Origin: Ariolimax columbianus
Taxonomy: Eukaryota > Mollusca > Gastropoda > Stylommatophora > Arionidae
Reading direction: 5' to 3'
Assembly: GCA_036924085.1 (NCBI GenBank)
Contig: JAVGWX010000002.1
Span: forward strand, 159,377,174-159,441,173
DNA: 64,000 bases
Part shown: one piece after another, positions 48,701 through 60,700 of the stretch
Position numbering within the stretch: position 1 is the first letter of the stretch
How the letters are laid out: every line of letters begins with the position of its first letter
Notes under the pieces: model-generated
What the model saw: only the letters and a program-made list of their open reading frames with translations
Database searches by the model: none
Told to the model about the DNA's origin: nothing
Made by a program: the position numbers and the translations under genes

Positions 48701-51700
48701 TCTGTTCAACTGGTAGTAGGCATCATTTTTTGTGTGGCCCGTATGTTCTGTTTCCCATTTGGCCATGTATCTGGCCCTAATAAACCTTTTGGACTCTTCG
48801 TAGGTCACACTAGAATCTGGTTGTGGTAGTCTTGCACCTTCTTTTGCCAGTCTGTCTGCCTCCTCGTTGCCTTGGATGTTACAGTGGGATGGAACCCACT
48901 GTACCACTACTCTTTTTGGTGCGGACTGCTGGCATAGTTGACAGAGTACTGCTCTTAAATCATTATGTTTTGATCTTTCCAACAGTTCCATATTACTCTC
49001 TTTTCTGTGCAGGCACCCATTTGTGAAAGTCTGTACCTTTTGCACTTTTTTTGTTGTTGTTCATCATGTTTCAGAACCACACAATGAAACAGGCTTATAC
49101 TGGTGTTGAGGGAGGAAGACTAATGTCTGGTCAGGCAAAATATACTGATCAGACATGCTAGTGAGGGTCAAGGAAAACATACTGGCCAAGACCCTCACCT
49201 CGGCTTTCTAGTAGCCCTTCCTGGAAATGGGCCGTTTTCATGGCAGCCTGGCTAACGAGGTTAGGGATCGACATGATCCCTGTAGTTGTGGGCGACACAC
49301 AGATGAAGCCAAGTATAGCTCAACCACCTGGAGGACCCTAGTTCACCTTCATCAGCACGGTCGGGATGTTAGGAAAGCTACTGCAACCCGCCACTTAATG
49401 TCCTTTTCAGGGCGCACAAAAGAGTAAACCGCATTCGAAACAACAACACTGGTGTTGAAGATCTGTATTTTCATGCAGGACTTAATTTCTTTAAATTTCC
49501 TTTAGTTTCACAATGCAATGAAAGCAAGCATGCCCTTTGTAGTCTTATTTTGATATTTTTATCTGTACCTCCTATTTTGTTTATATTTCTTGCCATTCCA
49601 GGAGTGGGTCTCACAAAAAACAATCTGATTGTCGTTAATTGCATTTGTTCTCATAATCTTTTGTTTTGATATCCTCCAGAAGGTATAGAAGGGCTGGCTA
49701 AGGATAGCTAATATAGAGGCTTCAAACCTCCATGGGCTGGTGCATATCTACTGTCTTGATCATGCTGGGATTTGGGGCAATGACAATTACGGGTAGTTTG
49801 GATATGGACAGGGGTAACATTTTAAAGTCTATTAATGACTGTCTGTTGGATGACAGCACTGCAATTGATTAATCAGAAACACACAGACGGCAGAACTTGA
49901 CAATCAAACCAGCAGTCAAGTGGAGTTGGGCGCATGAGAGGATGGAGTAGGTTGTCTTTAGCCAACGAGCTACAGAAACCATCAGTATCCATACACTTAG
50001 CCCATACCGATAGACTGAGCACCTATGGGATTTGCCAGTAGTGCAGTGAAGTAGATTATTAAGAACAGAACAGAGAAACAATTAAAGAAAGCTTATCTGC
50101 CACTTCAGAAATATACAGTACAAAGAAACAAGCCACGAAAGCTCCTAGGTTTATGTGAAGCATCCAGGCCTAAATACTGACATTTGAAATAACATACAGT
50201 TATTCACAACATACAAATGTCTACAGATACATGTAGAAATTATTGTTAACAAATGATATTTAGTTATATCCTGTTGCCCCTTGATGTGTCTCACATGGAG
50301 CATGGGATCAGCACTGCTGTTTGGTTACTTACAGCACAACTCTACCAAAATGCTCCAGACTTCTGATAAGATGGCGACCAAGCAACAGCTGCTCTCATGG
50401 TCTGGAAATTTCATGTGCTTTGTTCGTTCCAGTTAATGCAATGATGTGCGGCAATCATTTTCTAGCACGTCCTACGCTATTCACAGGAAGCCTATGTGTG
50501 TAATTTTCCTCGGAATTCAGAAAAAAACACGATTTGTGGGTTAATGGTACCTCACCTAGACCTATAGATGTGGGCTCTGGTCAGCAGCAGCGTATTCTAG
50601 ACACTCGCCTCTCAAATTGTTAAGGAAACGGTGGACGATCGACTTCCACAAGTTTCATGTGACCCCTGGTCTCACGGATTGTATGACCTGAATGTCTGCA
50701 TCTTGAGCTACTTCCAGTTGTCTTAATTGTATGTCTTGCCACTGGTCCCCGGTAACTCAGGACGAGAGAGTGGGATTGATGTCCAATCATCTTGATTGTA
50801 TGTCTTGCCACTGGTTCCCGGTAACTCAGGACGAGAGAGTGGGATTGATGTCCAGCACAGCTTCTTTCTCACTATAATCCAAATTCAGCGCAAGTTACAT
50901 CTTCAGGACGAGGACAGTCTGATGATGTCACAATCTTCGCTTGCGATGGGCAAATTACTTTCTTACCAAAACAGCCAATGTAGTTTGTAGTGGTTGTTCT
51001 GTATCAATTAATGTTTAAGATTGCTAGTTCCACACACAACCATACTTAGTAACTTTTTGGAACAAACTAACTCAATAGGGTACATAGGGCACAGTTGTTC
51101 TATTTGTTCACTTCCTGATACAAGATTCCTTCTTGAGTGGATCTCATGACTCCTTACTGGGTAGGGAAGACTAGGACCACCATTCATGTCGTAAAAGGCG
51201 ACAGAGTTGTGCATGGTACTAGCAACCTCATCGTCCAAAACAAATTGCTACAGGAACCACCACTGCAAAAGCATACAAAGTGCTTTGCTGCAGGATGTCT
51301 AAATGAGGCCAAATCTAATGGTGGCCTTAACTCCAACTGGAGTGAAAAAGGAACAAAAGAAGATAAAAGGTGACTACGGGGGATTGTGAATGTGGCTAGT
51401 AACCTCAACATGTGAAACAATGTGTTACAGAAATCAAAACTAAAAGTTAAACACACAAATTATGGCTTCCTGCAGGAAGGCCAACCACTGTGGTAAACCC
51501 CATGCTCCTATTGGATGACACAGTAAGATGAAGATGATAACTAACCCACTGAAATAAATCAGCAAAACAAGTCAGCCAAAAAGAGCACTCTGCAACCTTG
51601 TTATTGTATATATGCTCCATTCACTTCTAGAGTCAATTAGTCAAACCAACAACACCACAACACAACCAGCTCCAACAAGGACATAAATACTTAGCACTTC

Positions 51701-54700
51701 CTATATTTAGTCAGTTTCATATCCATATTTGTATTATGTCATGTCCATATTTGTAAAATATTATGGCCAAATCTGTAATATTTTAAGTCCACATTTGTAA
51801 AACTTCATGTCCATATTTGCAATGTATTATGTTCATATTTATAATATGTCGTGTCGCTATTTGTAATATGTCAAGTCCACATTTTTAAAATTTGTCATTT
51901 ATATTTGTAATATTTGGTTGATTGTCTATGGCAACAATGGGACAGAGTTGGTGACAGGTTCTAAAATGCTCCAATTTACCCAACTACAAACAGGTACAGG
52001 AAACCTAAGGGGGAGCAAGGGAACATATCATCTCACCTAAAAAAAACTGCCAACTAGTACAATAAAGCCTCTAACACTTCATCCCTGACCACAGTTGAGT
52101 GAACAATTCCCTAGATAGCTGATAATGGAAACCGAACCCAACACCTTTGCATGTACTTATAAAATATACACAGGTTTAGTGATCGAAAGTGCATTTTTGA
52201 AATTTTACAAACATAAAAGTTTACAAAAAATTGTCAATGTGTACTTCAAATTTTCAAAGGAATTACTACACACGACGTTGGTCTTAGTGAAACTGGTTTG
52301 TATTTTCATACTTGTATTCCAGAAAATTGTTTGTGCACCCATGAATCTAGTCTAAGCCCTTTCAGCCGGACCAAGTAGTTTCTACAGTACAAGCTTGATA
52401 ATGGTTAGATTATATTATCGCTTACGGTAGTGATGACAAAGATATTGATCGTTCTGATGACACTTCCATTTCTTTGACTAGTTCTAAGTTGAGCGATGAA
52501 AGTGAAACTATATCTACTGACAAGGGACCGCTACTCTCTTTTTCTCAGACAATGGTTGTAATAGTTGAACAAGTAAACATTCAAGACCCTGTTCTGTGAT
52601 GCTTGTGTATATAATAGTAGGATGTGTGTCTGTATATGTTTGGAATGCAGCAGAGACATTCTTTCTGGATGTATGTAAATTGTAAACTCTGGTGTTGATT
52701 GGGGCTTTCATTTGTGAGCACTATTTCAACTTTAGGTGTGTTCAGTAAAATGTGGATATTGTGGAAAACATCTTTTAGAACTGGTAATTTTTTTTTACAA
52801 TAACAAACGCTTATGCAACTATAATCCCTCAAACACAAATGTTCACCCCCACATATTAAATGTCTGTATTCCATTTTTGTTCTGTATTCAATCCTGAATA
52901 GTTTGGTGTATAATGTATGGTATTTCAGTGAACCTTTACTGGAGATATGTAGGTCACAACTAAGTGATGTTGTGCTTGAGTTTTACACTCAAACAGAGTG
53001 CGTCCAGAGGTCTAAAATATTCCAGAGTGAATGAGTTAATACAATGTGTCTGGTATAATCTAGAGTGACTAACTCAAACCCTTCTAGAAACTCAACCCGC
53101 AGCAGAGATATATATTGTAGATCAGTAGTTCTCAACATTTTCCAGTTCATAGCTCCCCTCTTACTCCTCTATCCTGTTGCTTATTGGCACAATAAAATGA
53201 TTAAGAAATCTATAATTGGTTTGCAGCTCCCAGAACTCTTTAAGGACCCCACAAGTTATTAACTACTATTGAAGGCAATCATCAGGAATAAGAGACAGAA
53301 AGTGTGTAACTGTTCCAGTTCCCTGTGGAGCATGTGTTTAGGGCAGAAGATATTGGGCTGGCGAATGTATTCTCTAAGAATAAAAGAATTGCCTGAACAG
53401 TAGTTAGTGGGGCACAGGTCAACCAGGGTTACCCAACCAGAGTCAGCCCAACCAGAGTCAGCCAAACCAGAGTCAGCCAAACCAGAGTCAGCGCAGACCG
53501 AAGCAAGAGGTGAACATTTAATACAGCTGGAAAACTTGGCTAGTTTTGGAGTATCAGATACAACCTTCTGGTACCAGACATAAGTGGATGGGGGTTAAGT
53601 TGCAAACAAGGACTCGCAGGACAGACTATCACATTTAGAATGACAGTGACTTGTAAGTATTTCAGCCAATAAGATATTAGATGGGTGGGACCTTATTAGA
53701 TGGAAGGCAAATCCGGCCAACTGGGGAGGACCACTCGAGCTAAGAAAAGAGTATAAAAGACAATGTCGAGAGAAATTCAGGAGAATCGGAGCGAGAGAGA
53801 TTTTGGGGTGGTTATTCCATCATACACCTAGAGCCTTGTATATACGCTCAAAGGTGCGAATGGTGGACACCCTGTAAACAGTAAGAGAAAGAGATCTGAT
53901 CACATGCGAGTGTGCAAATTTGTCTGGGAACAAATTTAGATTGATCTAGAAGGCAAGGGGACGACGTGGGCTAGTGGTTAAGTGACACGACTCACAATCC
54001 GAAGGTGTTGGGTTGGATCCCCATCACAGTACCGGATGTTACCCCAGAGAAGCAGACCCTTACATAAAATGCATGCACTGGTTCGACAGGCGCAACATGA
54101 AAACCACAGTGCAACGCACACCACCACGGGGAATAGAGAAAAAAGACGAATACAAAAAAATCTAAAAGACTGTTTTCCAGGACCATTGCATTAGTGTCTG
54201 TTGGAAGAATGGCGACCCTTCTACGGTCAAAGTATCTTGGTTCGTGAAACTGGTCGTGGCAAAAAGGGGTTCTTTCTGAATCGTGGGATAATGTCTCACA
54301 GTCTTTATTTAGTTAGTTATTTTCTTTTGTTGATATTGTGTAACAATTATTCATGGAATAAATTATATTATTTCATTTTAATGGTTAACGATAGTTTTAC
54401 TGTTTTCTGCGGTTGAAGTGTAACGTCTTACAGTCTATGTTGTAGTAAACCACTCAGCTAAGCCTGCCCTGTCACAAGTGCTACAAAAGAAATCATTACA
54501 TTTATTTAGTTTTCTAACAATTTATAAACACAGTCACTGAATGATTTTCTTTTCCCTCAAATCAATAAATATGATACATAAATAAAATCTGCAACTGTAA
54601 CTCATAATATTCCACACAATTCAGTATAAACAAGTATAGTCTACAATTATATCACTTGCCTTCTCGTCTGCGCCGAGAACCTTTGGCAGACGCAGGTCGC

Positions 54701-57700
54701 TGTAGTCTTGCTGGAGGGTCCTGTATGGAATAAAATCAGAATGACACAAATGTCACTTGAGTGACATTCAGAGAAGAAAGAACAGACCCACTTGAACCTT
54801 CTAACTTTGGTATTAAAAGGGACACCATGTCTTTGTAGTTGTTTCCCTTCGAAGCTTCTGACTTCCTCATTCTTGACTAATTTGATCTCCTACGGGTTGT
54901 AGTGGCTCTTCTTTTATTCTGAGGTGTACTAAAGAAGGTAGAACAAGATCATTCTGGCTGTAATGCAATGCAAGGAATCTCAGAGTTTCTCAAGGTGTAC
55001 CACTACAAGGATCACAGTGCCAGTTTCCATGTTTACGTTAGCCTTTGCAACCTAAAAGGTGATTGAAGAGAACTAGTGCATAGGACTAGCAACCTCATTA
55101 AATAGAAAAGAATGTCTACAGAAACCCCCTCTGTAAGAGTGTACCTAAGTGCCTTGATACAGGCTTCCTGTAAGTGGGTCAGCTTCAGTGGATGCCCTAT
55201 GCTCTGTATAGAGTGAAAAGATGACACACAAACACCCAAATATAACCAAAAAGACTGTCTCCTGTTGAAAAAGGCTGTACTTTGTCCAGAAAGCAAATTC
55301 AATCTTTTCTCATCATTATTTTAATATTATTAAAATTTATAAACAATGAACAGAAAGAAAACAAAAATTTTACTCCTTCTCGGGCGCAGGTGGTCGAGGT
55401 TCGAATCATAGTGAGGACTGGGATTTTTTTCACGTGGATCTTCTGGTAAAAACTCCCTATCATCTCTGGGTAGTGAGATTGGACTTCTGTGTTCAGTGTC
55501 GAGCAAGTTAAAAATCCCTTGGCAATTATAAATTGAAAAGAGTAGGATTAACGGCCGCTGCCCGGACACAATTCTAGCTAATAATCTACCCAAAAATGAT
55601 TTGTACCTTTCCTCGGGTTAAAAGCAGCATATAGATGGCTGCGAGTCTACTTAGCTCTAGTTTTTGAGTCTATTAAGATGGACTTGCACATCGGTTAAAC
55701 CACCCTCCAAGAAACTGGTTATATACAGACTGCTGTCTTCTAAACCAGTATAAAGACGTTAAGTTAATTTGATCATTTCTGCACCTTCTCACTTCATTCT
55801 ATTTTTGTAAAATATATGTGATGCCTGATGCCATCCAATGGTCGTAAGGCTGCCCTGATAACCTTCTGAGTGTAGTGATGTGCACAAACTTCTTATTCTT
55901 GTGATTCCACCTTTGATGTTCCCACCATCAGTTCTTGTGATGAACTCCACCATTATTTGACGATCCTCTTTAGCTCAGCACAGTTTAGAGTTGAATCATT
56001 AGGCCAGTCTTAACTGGACTGGCTGTGCAGGGGACAGTCCAGGAGTTTGTTCGTTTAGTTTGTATGTGCACAATGGTGACGCAGATGGCTACAGCTTGTA
56101 CATTTACCTGTTCTGTCCTGAGGTGAAGAATGGTGATCTGCCACAGTCAATTAAGGGTGTGGTAGTTGTCATTGGGTTCAATCTGTTTTCTTCTGACAGT
56201 GTGAATAGCTGCTTTTTCTCAAAATAGGTCATTTCCATGTATTTTTATTCATAATCTGATCTCAGTTTTGCTAATTAATCTGTCTTAACGTTCCCAAGTA
56301 CATGTTCTCTGGTGAGATGGTAGCTAGTGAAGTATGGTTTGCATTCTGGAAGCTTCCTTGCTTAATTCCTTCCTTAGGTGTGGGAGTTTGCCTCCCTAGA
56401 GAGCTTGTATAAAAACAAAAGTCAGTGGAAGCTCAGCTGAGTCCCATGGCAGAATAACAAACATCACTCAAGGTTTCAAGTTGTGGTGTCACAGTACAAT
56501 AAATGTAACAAATATCTCTTTCATGGCAACAGATAGTGTTTATCTGAGATGCTTTGTCCATTTCAAGGATAGTCCGTTACAGGGGTGCTCTGTCCATTTC
56601 AGTCCATTCAGGGGTGCTCTGTCCATTTCAGTCTATTCAGGGGTGCTTTGTCCATTTCAGTCCATTCAGGGATGCTCTGTCCATTTCAGTCCATTCAGGG
56701 GTGCTTTGTCCATTTCCCAGTCCATTCAGGGATGCTCTGTCCATTTCAGTCCATTCAGAGATGCTCTGTCCATTTCCCAGTCCATTCAGGGGTGCTCTGT
56801 CCATTTCCCAGCCCATTCAGGGGTGCTCTGTCCATTTCAGTCCATTCAGGGATGCTCTGTCCATTTCAGTCCATTCAGGGATGTTCTGTCCATTTCCCAG
56901 TCCATTCAGGGATGCTCTGTCCATTTCACAGTTTATTCAGGGATGCTCTGTCCATTTCCCAGTCTATTCAGGGATGCTCTGTCCATTTCCCAGTCCATTC
57001 AGGGATGCTCTGTCCATTTCACAGTCCATTCAGGGGTGCTCTGTTCATTATGAGGATGCTCTGTCTATTTCACAGTCCATTCAGTGATGGACAATTGAGG
57101 GATTCAGTCCATTTAAGTGCCACACCCAAATTGAGACCAACCAAGAAGGAAGGTCTTGCACACAGGTAGCATATAATGGCCTTCCATACGACGCGAGATA
57201 ACTCCTGGCTAGGGGTTCACAATCCCAACGTACCAGTATCGAATCACGCTGTGCTAAGTTTGACAGACCGGATGTGTCATAGGTTTTTCATGCTATGACC
57301 GCTTCTTACAGTAGACCCAAATGTAAATGGGTACCTGATGAAGTCAGTGGACAATTTCAGAGCTGGCATAGAGGTACAGAGTTGTGCTCTGTCATCAGCA
57401 AGTTCAGCAAAGAAAGGGACTAAACACATATGGGGACACTCAGGTGTAATAAAGAGTTATGTGAACAATTTAAAAAAAATAAAAGTTCCCCATAGTAGCT
57501 TATTGCAATGAGAATGATTTCTCTATAAGTGTTTTAATAGTGGCATAGCTGTTGTCATATTTGAAGAATTCATATCACACTTAAAATAGGAATATTTCTC
57601 TATAAGTGTTTTAATAGTGGCATAGCTGTTGTCATATTTGAAGAATTCATATCACACTTAAAATAGGAATATTTCTCTATAAGTGTTTTAATAGTGGCAT

Positions 57701-60700
57701 AGCTGTTGTCATATTTGAAGAATTCATATCACACTTAAAATAGGAATATTTCTCTATATGTGTTTTAATAGTGGCATAGCTGTTGTCATATTTGAAGAAT
57801 TCATATCACACTTAAAATAGGAATATTTCTCTATAAGTGTTTTAATAGTGGCATAGCTGTTGTCATATTTGAAGAATTCATATCACACTTAAAATAGGAA
57901 TATTTCTCTATAAGTGTTTTAATAGTGGCATAGCTGTTGTCATATTTGAAGAATTCATATCACACTTAAAATAGGAATATTTCTCTATAAGTGTTTTAAT
58001 AGTGGCATAGCTGTTGTCATATTTGAAGAATTCATATCACACTTAAAATAGGAATATTTCTCTATAAGTGTTTTAATAGTGGCATAGCTGTTGTCATATT
58101 TGAAGAATTCATATCACACTTAAAATAGGAATATTTCTCTATAAGTGTTTTAATAGTGGCATAGCTGTTGTCATATTTGAAGAATTCATATCACACTTAA
58201 AATAGGAATATTTCTCTATAAGTGTTTTAATAGTGGCATAGCTGTTGTCATATTTGAAGAATTCATATCACACTTAAAATAGGAATATTTCTCTATAAGT
58301 GTTTTAATAGTGGCATAGCTGTTGTCATATTTGAAGAATTCATATCACACTTAAAATAGGAATATTTCTCTATAAGTGTTTTAATAGTGGCATAGCTGTT
58401 GTCATATTTGAAGAATTCATATCACACTTAAAATAGGAATATTTCTCTATAAGTGTTTTAATAGTGGCATAGCTGTTGTCATATTTGAAGAATTCATATC
58501 ACACTTAAAATAGGAATAATTTGTATGATAAACTGGCCGTTGTCATATGTCAGGAAATTGTAAAAGATTTTAGGTAACACATACATGTTTCTCCTCAGTT
58601 TCTCCATTCACTTTCTCTTTAGCTGGGGATTCATTTTCCTTGTCACGACTCTGATCTCTCTGAGAAAAAATACAATAAAAACACGGATGTTTCAGGTTTC
58701 TCTTTAAAATATTACAAAAGCAGAGAAATAAGATTCTACGAGTTTTAACAATTTGTTTTGAAAATACTGGCTACTGCTTTTGGCAAGAAGAGAGAAGTAT
58801 TTATATTTCTGACTAAGCAGAGTGGGGTTGTTTCCCCTTGTAGTTGGAGCATCCCGACAACTTCTAGAGCAATGACAGCGGGAATTTCTCTTCCAACAGG
58901 TTCTACCAAGCTGGACAGGTTTGTGTGAGCAGGATGTAGATAAAAGCTGGCACCTCAGTTATCTGGGCTGGGATCAAGACGCTGAGCAGCGCATGAGCTG
59001 CAGTGGTCAGCAACCCACAGCTGACTGCTAGCGTCAGAGCCAGCGAACCAGAGCTGACAAGACCCTTCTACACCTCCACGCGGTGATCGTGGATAAAAGG
59101 CTGCAGTAGGGCAGACTGGCTAAGGAGAAGGGATCGAAGAGGGAATGCTAACCCGGTACTCAAAAAATACTTGCTGAAGTCAGATGTGTTGGACCGAAAG
59201 GTGCAAATATCACAGTCAAGCTGTAAACTACGACACAACGCATTCCGTTCTCTGAACTACATTCTGCTACTTAAGCCCTTTCAGAGTTTGGTAGCGGGAG
59301 ATTGAGAACGAACGAAGAAGAAGAAGTCCTCTGGGCTCAACTTTAGTCCTCAGGGTTCAACCTCAGTCCTACAGGTTCAGAGGTTTAAAAACAGGGTTGA
59401 CAGTCTTGTCAATGAAAAAAAAATACCTACTTTGTTATAGAAACGGTAAGAGATAAACTAACTTTTGGCGCTGGACTAAGTGAAGGGAGTTTGCTGCTGT
59501 CTTTAAAGACAATTACAGGTGTAACGGTCATGGATTGCTCTGTCAGTCATTGACAAAAGATCTAAGAGATACAATCGGGCATCTAATTGTGTTAATATTA
59601 TTCATTAGTGCTCAAGGACCTGATAGGAGAGCAAAGAATAGTAACACTGCAACCTGCCAGGCATGTCCTAAGAGGCTTCTTAGAAGAGTTGGGCATAGAG
59701 GATGGCTACCTTATCCAATAGAAACTTTTTAAGACACAAAAACTTCCAATAGATTTGGGCAGGACAACATTTGATTTTACTTGTATTTGTTGAAGACATA
59801 TGCTCCAAATCTTTGAATACCTACAGTTCTCTTTAACATAACAGATGAACAGGTGACATAACAGATGAACAGGTGACATAACAGATGAACAGGTGACATA
59901 ACAGATGAACAGGTGACACAACAGATGAACAGGTGACATAACAGATGAACAGGTGACATAACAGATGAACAGGTGACATAACAGATGAACAGGTGACATA
60001 ACAGATGAACAGGTGACATAATAGATGAACAGGTGACATAACAGATGAACAGGTGACATAACAGATGAACAGGTGACATAACAGATGAACAGGTGACATA
60101 ACAGATGAACAGGTGACATAACAGATGAACAGGTGACACAACAGGTGAACAGGTGACACAACAGATGAACAGGTGACATAACAGATGAACAGGTGACACA
60201 ACAGATGAACAGGTGACATAACAGATGAACAGGTGACATAACAGATGAACAGGTGACATAACAGATGAACAGGTGACATAACAGATGAACAGGTGACATA
60301 ACAGATGAACAGGTGACATAACAGATGAACAGGTGACATAACAGATGAACAGGTGACATAACAGATGAACAGGTGACATAACAGATGAACAGGTGACATA
60401 ACAGATGAACAGGTGACATAACAGATGAACAGGTGACATAACAGATGAACAGGTGACACAACAGGTGAACAGGTGACATAACAGATGAACAGGTGACATA
60501 ACAGATGAACAGGTGACACAACAGGTGAACAGGTGACATAACAGATGAACAGGTGACACAACAGATGAACAGGTGACACAAAAGATGACAGGTGACACAA
60601 CAGATGAACAAGTGACATAACAGATGAACAGGTGACACAACAGATGAACAGGTGACACAACAGATGAACATGTGACACAACAGATGAACAGGTGACAGCA

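Noticed and set aside
53967..54021. Functional tRNA gene
   Set aside because: A and B boxes are present, but no cloverleaf or acceptor pairing follows. It is a SINE head.
54660..54663. GT donor four bases downstream of the GC donor of exon 3
   Set aside because: Using it shifts the frame and brings an early stop in exon 4. The GC site matches consensus and preserves the frame.
56481..57169. Three overlapping plus-strand ORFs of 177-194 codons
   Set aside because: Artefacts of the 29/31-bp array.
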